Shown in pieces: positions 43,491 through 55,984 of a DNA stretch of 64,000 bases. The position numbers and the translations under genes are program-made. The notes beneath the pieces are model-generated. The model was not told where the DNA came from. It saw only the letters and a list, made by a program, of their open reading frames with translations, and searched no databases. The stretch lies in contig CM048744.1 of assembly GCA_026315105.1 (NCBI GenBank), positions 657,017,676-657,081,675 of the forward strand, read 5' to 3'. The number at the start of each line of letters is the position of its first letter. The first letter of the stretch is position 1. This stretch comes from Locusta migratoria. Taxonomy: Eukaryota; Arthropoda; Insecta; Orthoptera; Acrididae.

Positions 43491-46063
43491 TGGGATAGTG
43501 ATTGGCGTGCTATTTTTGTGAGTGATTTGGTTCACATTTAAGTTGAAAAGTTAACCCTCCATCGTATACATGATGACTTGGCGTACTCCAAGCGCACGTT
43601 GTCCTCCGTGGCCAACCCCTCCTTGAATAGATTCCTCTTCAACAGTGCTCGAGAGGTTGACAAGGAAGCACAGACAATGGAGGTGCGGAATCCTTGCATT
43701 TTCCATTGTTGGGATCCAAGTGGCCTCACTTAAATCCGTATAAAGAAATTTTACACATGCAAAAAACTTTTTTTTATATTTTGGAACCTCTAAGTAAGAG
43801 TTATTTTCGTATCCTACATCATGCACACAACTGGCGATAAGATACAGTTGTTTTTTATTCATGTAGTACCTAAACCCGGCCACGCTTCGCTGTGGCTCAC
43901 TCTCATATGACATAAATAGTAAAGGAAATACTGTAAATCATGTGAACATAGGATCACCGAGAGAATGCTTCAATCAAATCAATATCGGTCGTTAGGCTAC
44001 TGCGGGTATGTAAAACGAAAGTTATAAAAATATAATTTCACAGATAATTATTTTAAACCCATAAGATGGATTACATTGTTCATCGTTCGTCTCTCCACAA
44101 ACATACAGATCAGTTTACCGACTAATTCACCTTAGTAAAAAGCTACTGCTTTCTACATTCTTTCCATCTATTTTCCATCCGCTATGTGTATCTCCTGTTT
44201 CCCGAGATCTTCATCTTCCCTCTATCTAATCCCTTGCCTATGTTCATCACTCCCTTTCCGTCCATCCATCTTCAATCTTCTCCTCCATCTATGCACGTAT
44301 TGTCTTTCGCTCGTCGCACCTGTATAAAATGAAGAAATTAAAAATTACGGGTTTGCTTCAAATTATGTGTTATCTGCTGGACACTATCACAGAGTGACTG
44401 TTACATAAATGAAATAACGACGCACATAAATAACGTTTTATTCAGAATTCGTTTCTATGGAGTTTTGATATCCACCGTTAATATCATGATCGATCTTACT
44501 GAAAATTCACCATTGAACATGGACGTATCTAAAATGCGTTTTCACGAAAATTGTTGCTTTAGCGTCGCATTTTTACCATAGCACCTGACCGGTACGAAAA
44601 GCAGAAGTTGGTATCACTTCAATTTTCTATGCTCACTTCTTTGGCACCTGGAAAACGTAAAGCGTGATCAGAGCTATACATATGTAAACATCTCCTTCCT
44701 TTTGGCTCTCTTAGTGGCTGAGTATACACACGATTTTCGTTCTGCACGCATCTATGGCAAAGCGCCTTTAGAATTATGTAAGTTTCATTGGCCTTCTTGC
44801 ATAATTATAATCGAAAATCGATACCTCATTTTTAATGTTGATGTATTTGTATAATGAGGTCGGTCAAAATTCACTTGCGGCAGCGGAGGATGACAAAATC
44901 TCTTGACTGCTGTTTGAAAATTCAGTGACATACAATGAGGCTAATAATCTTCCGTGTTTACCATGAAATATTACATTAGCACCGCATGCCGCAGCTGACG
45001 TAAATAAAATTAAACCTTCATTTCAAAGTAGTTCTACGATAGTAAACGATATATATCGTTAGAGGCCCAGCTACTTCAATTGCAAACATTATTAGAATGA
45101 ATCTGGGTCCCGAGCTTTACTCGGGAATGTTGTTTTCTGTAACGCAGTGGTAATTCGAAGGAGATTCTTATCAGATTGAATATTTTGAACGAATCTTATT
45201 TAATGCAGTTCTTGCTTTGTCGTTAGAGCCTTCTTGTACGAACCACTGTCAATAAATCGATTATCGTTGAAGACTGAACATTTCCTTGCCAAATGGCTAT
45301 TATTTGGCGCTCGGGGAGCCGATATGTGCTTCGTGAAATGGTTCGATAAGTGGCAGGGACGTCCTCCTGGTCGTCCGACGTAGTAAGAGCCTTTGTAAGA
45401 GACTCCGCTGCGCTACGCTTGGTAATACTCAGTATATAACAGGGGACACCGCATCGACCACGGCTATCTTCCGAGTGACAGACTGACAGACTGATTGAAT
45501 GACTGACTCATCATCGCCCAGCCAAAACCACTGATGATATAAACTTGAAATGTGCAGAGGTTGTTCATCTTACAACGTTGGCGTCGTTTAAGAAGCGACG
45601 ATTCCATATAGCGTTCCTATAGGGTTGAAATAGGGGATGAAAAGGTATTTTGAAATTACGCTGTTATCTAGCCAATTTTCATGCTAGACTTACGTAAGTT
45701 GGTGTATGGATTCTTGGGTAGAATTTAAAAAAAGACGTCATTCAGCTTTTTCTGAAAATCAGCCATTAAGGGAGTAAAATAGGGGATGAAATTATTTTTG
45801 AAAAATGCTGGAATTAATCAGTTTTGAAGCCTGAACTTCAAACGTTGGTATTTGGAGTCTTGGTTACAATTCAAAAAATACCTGTCTATCTCCCGTTCCC
45901 CTCTTCGTCATTGCCTACCCTTCCTGTATCTCGTCTTAAAAATCTAACTTAGAACCATGTTCAGTCTTATGTTCAAAATCTAATATCACCAAAATTTCTT
46001 GACGGAATGCATAGAAATATAGGTACAACGTACTACTGGATTACGCGCATGTTTCTACATACC

Positions 46064-46065
<2 letters not shown>
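43491..46065. other. no gene; two CCCGG/CCCGAG hairpin-like motifs
   Basis: ACCCGGCCACGCTTCGCTG at 43873 and GTCCCGAGCTTTACTCGGG at 45107 resemble the motif at 31443. They may mark starts of an unidentified repeat. No coding region recognised. Confidence 0.35.

Positions 46066-46119
<54 letters not shown>
46066..46119. repeat. (TA)n microsatellite
   Basis: About 27 TA units. Confidence 0.95.
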
Positions 46120-46122
<3 letters not shown>

Positions 46123-48408
46123 GAGTAATATATTAAATAAATAGCTATTTAAAAGCCTTCCTGTGTTACATTGCTACGCGGTGCCAAAGTTGGAGGTCAA
46201 TCTATCAACAAATTTTTGAGAGTTTCAATCACACACAAACCAACACATTTTTATATATAGAGATTTTGAAACTATATTTTATTTAGTCAGACTGGAAGAT
46301 TTTGTTCATTCAGGTTTTACTGTGGCGACAACATGTTAGGGCTTTACGGAGGAGCAAATCATACCAGTGTGGGTAAGACAAGAGTCACTTGAAGACTAGA
46401 AAGTGGACAGTACGTTTTCGCTCATATCAGTTGGTGTTTACACACAAGCGAATGAAGACTGCTTCTAACACCTCATTTGCATCGTCACATCATCATTTAG
46501 TGAGAAAGGTGGAAAACTAAAAGCTGTGTGTGTGCTGCGAATGCGTTCTCGTACTTGAAAGTTCTGTATGTGTCATACCATATGTAAAATCTGCTGTAAA
46601 ATGTTACTGAAGTGGCGCAGAATTTTGTTTCCAAACGAAGAAAGATTTTATGATGTGTTCTTCCTGAAGAAACTGGGAATCCCTTGTAACAAGGATATTT
46701 AGACGTCTGTGACGATGAAGACTTCATGTTGGGGAAGAACCAGTTGGTCGACATTTCCCTTTAGAAATTTTACAGAGCTTCCCAAAGAAATATTATTACT
46801 TCCTTTCCGGTGCCAACAGTAGCGCACCGATCAGCAAAACATCTCTCATCATCTCTGAATTATACATGAGTGAAGAGACTTATGACAAGAAGCGGTGTTG
46901 TAGGACGCAGTCAGTTGATAAATGAACACTGGCGCAAGTATGCGGTGATTTATTAAGCACTTGTCACACACATATAAGAAAACAGGATGAAATGACTCCG
47001 GTCGGATGTTTACACAGTGTATGTACTCTCATAGAATCTTCTGTAGCATTATATATTATACATGTAGAAGGTACTAGAGTTGTATATTGAAATTAAAATG
47101 TACTGACAGGGCGGGTCTCGAACGTAGGACACTTAGCTTCAGCCTGCAACACTTTATCTACAACACCACATTGTTGCTGGCTTTCACTGCTTCAACTGCT
47201 ACAATATTACTGAAAATATTCTACTTACAACAACAAAGAAACCAGTAAAAGGAAGGATATGATCCCGAAATTAGAGAGATGCCCTGGATTCATTGATGAC
47301 AAAAACATTGCAGCTTTACGTGCCTTCACGTGTTGACCAAATTTTTTTGTTTTGGCCAAAGACAACACACAAATGTTGGGCTATGTGCGGCTCTATTAAA
47401 GAAATATAGCTAAATATAGGGTTAGGGTCGAACCGTACACGTCTTCTTTCATACCCAGAAACTACAACAGCTGCAAATTGTACCTTGTACCTATGATCCT
47501 ACAGTGAAACACTCTATGCATAGGTCAACATTTGCGAAATAATAATGAAATTTAAAATAATGGAACTACTAATATACAAGTTAGTGATGGAGTGGACTAA
47601 CAACATGCATCCTGCAGGGCTATCCATAGATTCGTAAGAGAACTAGGGGTGGAGGTTTCTTCTGAATAGCACGTCGCAAGTCATCACAGATACGCTCTAT
47701 AATGTTCATGTATTGAGAGTCTGTGGCCAGCGAAGGTCCTGGAGCTAGTCTGTAGAAATTCTCGACTCGCGGGGTGCCACATAATTTAAATTACAGTTCA
47801 ATTATTAATTAATAAAAGATGTCTTACTAGAACGTTTACAACTGATGCAGGCAATGACAGACAACTCAGTTGAGTAATGTTTATTCAGACCCATGTATTG
47901 ATCTATTGGAAGTGGTCCTACACAAAGTAGTAAATTAGAAATAAAGCTTTTCAATGTATCAGAGTAGATGACTTAACGACGTTATGAGAATGGTAGTTAA
48001 ATCCTCAACTAAGTAATCATTTCCGAAACTCAGGTACTAAGTAAATTTCGCGATCACGTAACACATACTAATCGTTACTTCAAAATACTTCAAATTTTAG
48101 TGCTCCGAATAACAATCAACACTCACAAATTCTCGTTTAGAATCACGTACACTGATCAGATACAATTTCGAAATGGAACGGAAAAAGTTAAGGTTCTTAA
48201 ACTTGCACTCATTAACCCTTGCGAACGTTAAAGCACCGAAACAGCTACTCTTTTCCTCAGTGATTGTGACACTGTCTCGAACAAAGCACTTCAGCTAAAT
48301 AGGCAGATCCCCCTTCTTCCAAGAAAGTGTCCTTCTGGCCAACTCTCGTCACGAACAGTCCAAGTATTGTACTTGACCACAGTAGTTTTCTTGAGCCCAA
48401 ATCCTGCG
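46120..48408. other. no gene recognised; tRNA-like T-arm at 47105
   Basis: GGGCGGGTCTCGAACGTAGG (47108 on) followed by CAGCCTGCAACACTTTATC suggests a worn tRNA-derived fragment on the minus strand. An 85-codon minus frame at 46497-46754 has no recognised domain. Confidence 0.35.
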
Positions 48409-48515
48409 CCGCGGCAGAATAGCCATGCGTACTAAAGCGCCCTGCTGTGGTACGTGCATACGCTCGCTGTCGGAGTTTCGAGTCGTCCCTCAGACACGGC
48501 GGGCGTTCGTATAGA
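48409..48515 (+). mobile_element. decayed SINE head
   Basis: CGCCGCGGCAGAATAGCC, CTCGCTGTCGGAGTTTCG and GAGTCGTCCCTC follow the order of the SINE-B head with many changes. No body found. Confidence 0.55.
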
Positions 48516-50440
48516 CCTTAGCATATTTATCAGCGTACGAAAAATGTATGAACTGAATAAGAGGCCAGCATTCATAAGCTTGACCGCTCATACTAAGCAA
48601 TAGTTAAGTAAAGTTACTAGAAAATCATACAAATATTCATTAAATAGTTACACAAACATGGGGATAAAGGGTGCGTAACATGCTGCTTTCAATTGGTGAG
48701 TTACTAAGGAGAGTACTATGATCTAAATTTCCTAATAAACTGATAAAAAGAGCTTAACAAATCTTTAAATGAATAGGTAATGAGATATCATCTAAGAAAT
48801 AGTTTGTGGAAATCACATGACGCATTCAGATGTCCGTAAGTTTTAAATTTCGTTTTGCTATATTCAAGTAATGTGACCATTAACATTTGTAGTTAATAAC
48901 ACACGAGAAATATTTTTGGTTCATAAGATGGCCCAATTTTTCTCACATCGTATATGCCTTCAGAGTATTTCTGGGAACATAACACAGCGATTTATTATTA
49001 ATTCTAAGTTAATACAGTGTCCGTCTTTTAATAATCTCCCAGAGCATCCATTACGACAAATTCCTGCCGCCACAGTTCAATTTAGAAGCACTGGTTTCCT
49101 ATTAAGGGCGGTTCGCCTCTGTCTAGCAGGGTCGAATAATTGTGTGACGTACGAACTATGAATCCGTTAAGTCACTAGGTGGAAGCACTTTGTGAGGCTG
49201 CCAAGAACTCTGATGTTAACCGCGACGGTTTTTATTCCGAAACCTTTGGTCTTTCATTTGTCAGATGTGTTAAGTACATAAAGAGATTCAATATTCTTCA
49301 CACGCGATGAGAGAAGATGTAATAATAAATTGGCACCCATGTTGAACAGTTGAAATGAAAACTGTAGTTAATGTTATACCTGTTCCTAATATGTCACTGT
49401 CGCGTCCCTTCAAAAAAGAATATTTTTTAAACACCTAAAAATTGGAAGTGAAGACTGTGTCACTATGCAATGAACGCAGGTTTCACTTTTGCTATTGGAT
49501 AACCTGTGTAGGTAAAAATAAATTAAGGGGGAAGGTTCCAGTCGCAAAGATCAGCCGACAAGTGGCTGAGGATTTTAATGAATGTTATGAAACATTTGTT
49601 GGCACTATGAGAAAGAACAAAAAAGAAATACCTCCTGTATAGTTATCAGTGGCGCACCGAGGGAGGGGGGGGGGCTGTCGGGCTGCAGCCCTCAAGACTC
49701 TCCTAGAACCTCCCAAGACCATGCTGTAGCACCCTCCAGACCCTTCTCGAAGCCCCGCAGACCATGCTGCACGCCCCCTTTTTCTTTCCTTAGAATTTAC
49801 GTCAGCTCGGAATGATCTTAGTCCCCCCCCTCCCCCATGACCATGATCTAGGATACGCCACTGTTTGTTAGTTGTGAAGGATTAGACCCTATTGACAGCA
49901 ATATTTCTTTACCAGCCAGACAAAATGTTGATCTCCTTCAGGTCTGTTCTGTATTAACGTCTGGTGCAATCTGAAGTGGTTTAGTAATTTGACGAAAGGA
50001 GTCGATTGTTTTAATAGAATGCATCACTCTTACGCAACGAGGAGGTACTGTTGCCGTTGAACATACTCAATATAACAAAAATAAACAGTTTGGGTTCATT
50101 CACCATAGGAGGAAGTAAATTTTTTCTACAATTATTTACTAATCATAATCTTGCCTACAACTTGATTTAACTTCCTATGTGGCGAAGGGAAGATAAAGTG
50201 AGGATTATGAAAGCCCTACGTCTCGAAATAGGGATGTTTCTTGCAGCTAAGAAAGGTACCTTTCACCCAGTTTCAAGTAAAACTGACGCCACACGAGCGA
50301 CGGAAAGAAGGATAAGAAATCCAACAACGGATGCACAAAAAGTAATGGTTCATTTTGTAAGAAACTAGGGCAATGTTTGTAGAAGATGTTACGAGGCGAA
50401 ACCAAAGGAACAAGGCTGACGTATGCCGTGATGATTAAGC
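48516..50440. other. no gene recognised; G/C-run patch
   Basis: 49655-49850 contains G9 and C-rich runs and two copies of AGACCATGCTG about 46 bases apart, a small degenerate tandem repeat. Otherwise AT-rich. Confidence 0.4.
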
Positions 50441-50735
50441 ATCATGTACTGGATGAGCCGTGCCTGCTGCAGACTGCCCCTGGTCCTCGCTGAGCCGTGC
50501 TCTCCCGCCGCCAGCCGCCAGCCGCCAAGCTGCGAGCGAGTCCGCAGCCGCCTCTTGACATTCGCCTTGGTCGGCTGCGCCACGACTTTCTGTCTCCCAG
50601 TCACTGGCCACCTACCTCGTGACCTCAGCGTCGCTCTCCGTAAAAGCGCCTTCAGATATTCTTGCAAGGGAAGCAGAACCGGCACGAAAACACATTACCG
50701 CACAAGGGACACCTCTGGCGCGGCGCATGTCTTTT
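50441..50735. other. GC-rich patch next to a foldback
   Basis: CCGCCAGCCGCCAGCCGCCAA-type triplet runs near 50510 give Ala/Arg/Ser-rich frames on both strands. Unassigned. Confidence 0.35.
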
Positions 50736-50739
50736 CCTT

Positions 50740-51008
50740 TTGAAATAAACTTTAGAGTCTTCACCACAAATTTCAATTTATTGAGGCCTTACGCGTTTCG
50801 ACATTTCGTCATTATGTAAGGCTACAGCAAGACAGTGGAATCAATATTTATCAAACATTTTGATAAAACATGAATGAGATCACTATCTTCACACTCACCA
50901 TATCTTTTAAAACTTATTAAAAACTGAAACTAAAACATTCCTTTTAAATAAACTTATAACTAAAAACTTTTACAATCACAGTGTACAAAAATTTTCTTTT
51001 AGATTATA

Positions 51009-51058
<50 letters not shown>

Positions 51059-51701
51059 CATATTATATTTTGACATTGTTAGGAAATGTAGTGTTCAGTG
51101 ACTCATTGCTGACAGTCACCAAATTCGTGTTATCTCTACAGTATTTAGGTGAGAAAAAGTCAAAATATAGTATGACAAAAAAAGTGTAGCACTCATATAA
51201 TTGTATAATCTAAAAGAAAATTTTTGTACACTATGATTGTAAATGTTTTTGGTTATACGTTTTTAATTTTGTAACTTAACAGAAACAAAATATTGTGCAG
51301 CTTTAAGGTATTATATTATATTTTTTTTAAATCCCACAGAGGAGTGAATGCGAATATGTGAGTAAGAGAGAAGTAGAATGACAACAATGCCACCTGGCGG
51401 ATTCTCCACTTAATAACTGACTATCCTATAGGGATGTTCGGGGGAAATTTTAAATTTATTTTATGTTTGACGTATGTCCTTGACAGTGACTATTTTAAAA
51501 GGAATGTTATAGTTTCACTTTTTAATAAGTTTTAAAAGATATGGTGAGTATGAAGATAGTGTTCTCATTTATGTTTCATCAAAATTATTGATCAATATTA
51601 ATTCATTCTCTTTCTGTAGCCTTTGATAATGACGAAATGTCGAAACGCGTAAGGCATCAATAAATTGAAATTTGTGGTCAAGACTCTAAACTTTATTTCA
51701 A
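50740..51701. mobile_element. foldback element FB-3 (~960 bp) with T45 tract
   Basis: The left arm begins TGAAATAAACTTTAGAGTCT and contains CTTACGCGTTTCGACATTTC. The right arm carries the inverse at 51637-51701. Homology continues inward through CTCACCATATCTTTTAAAAC (near 50905) and, with interruptions, ACAAAAATTTTCTTTTAGAT (50986 against 51212). T45 occupies 51012-51056. No coding capacity. Confidence 0.88.
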
Positions 51702-51865
51702 GTGCATCACAATGGCCACGTCTTACAAATGTTTAATGGAGACAGCAAGGAAGATCTTTCACTTTTCTTCTTAAACACTATTTAACATTCCCTCGGCTCT
51801 CGGATGATGTCTTTAAAATAATCTAAAATTGTGATTGTGAAAATGGGCTATTTGACGGAAAAATT

Positions 51866-52175
51866 ACACTCCTGGCTATTAATATTGCCACACCACGAAG
51901 ATGAAGTACTAGAGACGCGAAATTTAACAGACAGGAAGAAGATGCTGTGATATGCAAATGATTAGTTTTTTCCGAGCATTCACACAAGGCTGGCGCCGGT
52001 GGCGACACCTACAACGTGCTGACACGAGGAAAGTTTCAAACCGATCTCTCATACACAAACAGAAATTGACCGGCATTGCCTGGTGAAACGTTGTTGTGAT
52101 GCCTCGTGTAAAGAGGAGAAATGCGTGCCATCACGATTTCGGATTATGGTCACTCTGAACCTTCGATTAGAACAG
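51866..52175 (+). mobile_element. Tc1 5' fragment, same family as 37.3 kb
   Basis: ACACTCCTGGCTATTAATAT starts it, then GGCGCCGGTGGCGACACC, TACAACGTGCTGACA, CTCATACACAA and the transposase start GCCTCGTGTAAAGAGGAGAA match the 37.27 kb element in order. It ends abruptly inside the DNA-binding domain. Confidence 0.88.
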
Positions 52176-52262
52176 TGGTATCAAATTTTCGGAGTGGTCA
52201 TATGGGCATAAGTGACGCTGAACTTTCTCGACGCCCTGTGGACGTTACGACTCTAGAAATCA
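52176..52262 (+). pseudogene. mariner transposase N-terminal fragment
   Basis: The peptide VVSNFRSGHMGISDAELSRR continues PVDVTTLEII, which matches the end of the mariner helix-turn-helix (usual form FRSGR.SI.D.ERSGRP..VTT.E.I). It is fused between the Tc1 fragment and a SINE in a single open frame. Confidence 0.8.
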
Positions 52263-52408
52263 TCCCACGTCGGAGATTCGAATCCTCCCTCGGGCATGGA
52301 TATGTGTGTTGCCCTTAGTTCAGTTTAACTTAGTTTAAGAAAAGTCCAGGGACTGATGACCAACGTAGTTTGGTCCCATAGAATTACAAACATTTGAACA
52401 TTTTTGAA
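52263..52408 (+). mobile_element. 5'-truncated SINE-B-like copy
   Basis: Starts in the head just before the B box (GTCGGAGATTCGAATCC), then linker, GGGACTGATGACC and full tail. A target duplication was not found. Confidence 0.85.
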
Positions 52409-53214
52409 CGAATTGTATGTCTAAAAGGAGACTATGTCGTAAAATAAAAATGGTTTTCCCCAAACACGTTAGTAGTTTTAATTTTTACACGAACTTTTCA
52501 ATCGCTCCTCGTATATGAAACTCTCACATGTGGTTAGTGCTGAACATTGCCAGAAGAAACTATTTTAATTGAGGGTCAGAATAATTTAGATGTCTTAGTG
52601 TAAAGAAAAAGTACTAGATCCATTGTATTGTCCTAGGTTCGTTAGAACTGTCACCTATTGCAGTTTTAGGAAAGAAAGACAATACGAAACTTCTGTATTT
52701 GTAGTTTAGTGATGGAATTTTAGTCTGCTTTACTTTCCATCGGAAAAGGGACGACAAAAATACAATAAATATCATGTGATTTCATATTTATGCAGTGTTT
52801 TACTGCATAAGTTGCTTTGTATGAGAAGAAAACTCGGCACTATGAATGGAAATACTAATAAGCTTGACAGTAAAGTAATGGAAAATTGAGTAACAAGTTC
52901 AAAATTATTATGTATCAAAGTGATAGGAAAAACATAAATTTGCATGTCATCGTAACAGATAATAATATATATTCTCTATATCACGCAAGTATAGGTACGC
53001 CTTGGATAAAAGTTTCACATTTGAAACACATTTATACCAGTGGCGTGCGTGATATTTGTCTAACGGGAATCAATTAAGGACAGAGTTTTTGCGAGAGCTT
53101 TTGAAGCAAATCACACGGTCGTCCTGATCTTCGGAAACTCTTCCTAATGATGACAAATTTGTTGCAGTTTCGCGAGACACCCTTTCAGTTAAGATATAAT
53201 ATATTCGAAAGGAA
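52409..53214. other. AT-rich, no feature
   Basis: Nothing recognised. Confidence 0.4.
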
Positions 53215-53215
53215 T

Positions 53216-53420
53216 ATACGTGGTGTTTCAGGAGGAATAGCAAATATTTTAGGCGGTAGTACAGACTAATAGCAATAAAAACCGCTTATAACATTTGTCC
53301 ATTTTCATTGAGTACAAAAATACAGCGTTAGTGTGTAACCTAAACAAACTTAGAGCGAAGGCAAATGAGTACGTTTTTATCGATTGTTCCCTCGTTTCTT
53401 GGTAGATAATCACTTATTTA
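53216..53420 (+). mobile_element. 5' end of a mariner-like element
   Basis: GTGGTGTTTCAGGAGGAATA resembles the GGTGTTTC ends seen at 29861, and 53275-53420 is homologous to 28496-28640. No transposase follows on this strand. Confidence 0.5.
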
Positions 53421-53559
53421 TTTAGGCATTACCTACTCAGGCTTACTCAAAGTGAACATCACAGACAGACAGTGTATAATACAATTATTACAGTAAAGAA
53501 ATACAATTATTACAGTAAAAAGTACAGAGTACTATTAGAATATAATTGTAACAATAATA

Positions 53560-53612
53560 CATATATAATAATCAATAATAATAGTAATAATAATGACAAT
53601 AATTACAATAAT
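53560..53612. repeat. AAT/AAC-rich imperfect microsatellite
   Basis: Interrupted ATA/AAT units produce Asn-rich open frames; not coding. Confidence 0.7.
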
Positions 53613-53715
53613 AACTTTGCAGAGGACAGTAAGCATGTTTTACATTACGAACATCAGCCCTGTTACCATTTAGGAATTGCCTCGTTATGTACTTACAGAT
53701 TGTGAGTTATTCACA

Positions 53716-54400
53716 TCAAGCAGAGACATAAGACGATAGAATGTTTTGAGAGAGATGTAGAAAGGTTAGAGGAAGGGAAATAGAATGGTAAGATTCAAAG
53801 CTATGATGGAGAGAAGAGAAAGAACTGGGAGTAAGAACAGAACTGTATGCTGGATGATCAAACAACTCCCAGCCGAACTTCTTAGAAAAAGTTGCTGTAC
53901 TTCGAGACGTGTGTGAACGAACAATGCCATGGAGGAGAACAACATTTGCAGTAAACATTTCACGCCTCTTGTTCTGAATCGCCTGTCGCAATTTACACCT
54001 TGATTCACAGTAACGTATTCGTTCTCTGTTTCAGCTCTGGGCAGGAAGTCAATGGGCAAACAGCCCTTCTCGTCCCAGAATTCGGTTCACCTCACTATCT
54101 GTATCGACGCAGTCTGTTTGAATTTCATCTTGATCGGAGATCCACTGTTACTGCAGCGTATTGACTGTGGGTGGTTTCCGAGGTAGAGCGAGGAATCCAC
54201 AACTCATCTGATCAAGGAACTCGCCAACGTCATCATGATACCGCTTTGGAGATGTCGGTGCTGCTCCAAAGCGTTTAATGGTGACACACAATTTCTTGAA
54301 CAACTGGTTCTCGTAACAATTTCATCCAACAAGGATCGTGATATCTGCGCTAAATGGCTGCTGAACTCCATAATCGCGAAGCAGCGCTCCTCCAAGAGAC
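53716..54400 (-). pseudogene. mariner-like transposase relic, minus strand
   Basis: MRQAIQNKRREM, then VVLLHGIVRSHTS, KKFGWELFDHPAYSS and VLTPSSF (53991 down to about 53820) match the catalytic core order QNKRRG..., LLHDNARPHTA, FGW..F.HPPYSPDLAPSDF. The second catalytic Asp has become Gly, and the Asp of SPDLAP has become Val, so it is inactive. Upstream (54060-54400) are shorter fragments in other frames. Confidence 0.75.
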
Positions 54401-54440
54401 GTCACAGTGTAGTAACAATCAGGATCGACTTTAGTGAGTA

Positions 54441-55009
54441 GGAAATGGTCTTGTTCTAATTTCAACACCTACTGTAGTGTGTATTACTGAAGGGATACAT
54501 CAAGGTCACCACCTTTTGCACGTCAGATATTTAATGGCTTCCAGGACGAAGACTGACTATCAATAATTCACATAGTTTTTGATCGATTTTAAAAATATAA
54601 AACATTGTACTACTCGCTAAGAGATATCATAATAAGTAACATTATAAAAAGTTTAATACAATAAGTATTAAAATTATAAACAGCCTGTGTGAGCCTCTAA
54701 ACTCATGGCATTCATATAATGAGACTTAACCACTTTCAGAAAACCTCACATACAATTTATAGCCCTTATAAAAAATTCCCGATAGAACCCCTCAGAAAAT
54801 GGTAAAAAGAAAAATTTTATCATTTATTACGATTTAGCAGATCATGTAGACATATTTCAGTGTCCCTCACGTAGATTAATTCCATTTTAACTTATATTCG
54901 CTGCATAATTTGCTGGCAGTTTTTAAATATATCACTGAGTGTATATGCGAAATTATATCACTGAATGTAACATAGTTCAGGAGATATTACCTGTTAGACA
55001 GCTTGTAAC

Positions 55010-55010
<1 letters not shown>
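54441..55010. other. AT-rich, no feature
   Basis: Nothing recognised. Confidence 0.4.

Positions 55011-55047
<37 letters not shown>
55010..55047. repeat. (TTA)n microsatellite
   Basis: About twelve TTA units. Confidence 0.95.
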
Positions 55048-55069
55048 TTCAATCATTATTCACATATAC

Positions 55070-55345
55070 AAGGTGAATCACGTAGCACTCGTTTCACTTT
55101 GTGAACGGTCACACATATCGAAACTCAGTTTTTGGTACACGCTGGAGCATCGAAGGGCACATACATTAGTGTATAACTGCATTCGATAGCTCTTGAGAAG
55201 ACAATTTCAGTGATATAGTGTTTGTTACAATTGACGTTCAAACCTGTCATAAAAAATTAAAGAAATGTCCTCGAATTTTAGGGTATGGAGCACGCAATCG
55301 ACGATAGCAGTGCAAACACTACCAGGCAGGAGTCCCGAACCAGAC
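55070..55345 (+). mobile_element. 5' region of IS630/mariner-type element, second copy
   Basis: Homologous to 2060-2225. The coding start is degraded: the ATGTCCTCGAATTT..GGG block is present but no helix-turn-helix peptide follows. Confidence 0.65.
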
Positions 55346-55783
55346 TGCGTAATTGCATACCGTAAAGTAGATCGGCGCGACTACAACAACCCTTAGTTTC
55401 TCCTTGCACCAACTGAACATCTACAGTGGATACAGGTTTACCTGTGACATAGCCTAGAAACTAGGAAAACTACTGCGTATTTGTTTAACTTCCAGAATGT
55501 ACGTGAGCTGAAACAGACAAGTCACCTGTTCAGTATTCGAAAATAAAGAGGTCTTATACGCTGTAACTGCTGTATGAAATATCTAAATCATAGACGGAAT
55601 AATTGACCTATCCTTTCCTGTACGTAGCTGTGTGCTTCAGAGAGGTAGAATACGTGCTGTAGTAAAACTGTCTCAACCTACACTGGTCTACATTATATCA
55701 TGTGGCTACTCATTCATTGACCTACACATTTTCTTTAGAATAATTTGGTGACTACCTGTACACAGCAAAATCAGTATTATTCT
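55346..55783. other. no feature recognised
   Basis: Nothing identified. Confidence 0.35.
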
Positions 55784-55984
55784 TGAAACTTCCTGGCAGA
55801 TTAAAATTGTGTGCCGGAAACGGAACTCGAACCTGGGACATTTGTCTTTCGCGGACAAGCTCTCTACCGACTGAGCTATCCCAACACGACTCACGATGCC
55901 GCCTCACAACTTTACTCCCGCCAGTACCTCGATTCCTTTTTTCCAAACTTCACAGAAGTTCTCCTACGAAACTTGCAAGACTTG
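55784..55984 (-). mobile_element. SINE-D, minus strand, uninterrupted tRNA-like head
   Basis: Body (CTTCCTGGCAGATTAAAAT), B box (GGAACTCGAACC at 55822-55833) and A box (ACCGACTGAGCTATCCC on plus, 55866-55882) are continuous. Past the head comes the region ending ACTTGCAAGACTTG. It lies head-to-head with the plus-strand copy starting 55985 and shows what that copy looked like before the LINE entered it. Confidence 0.88.
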
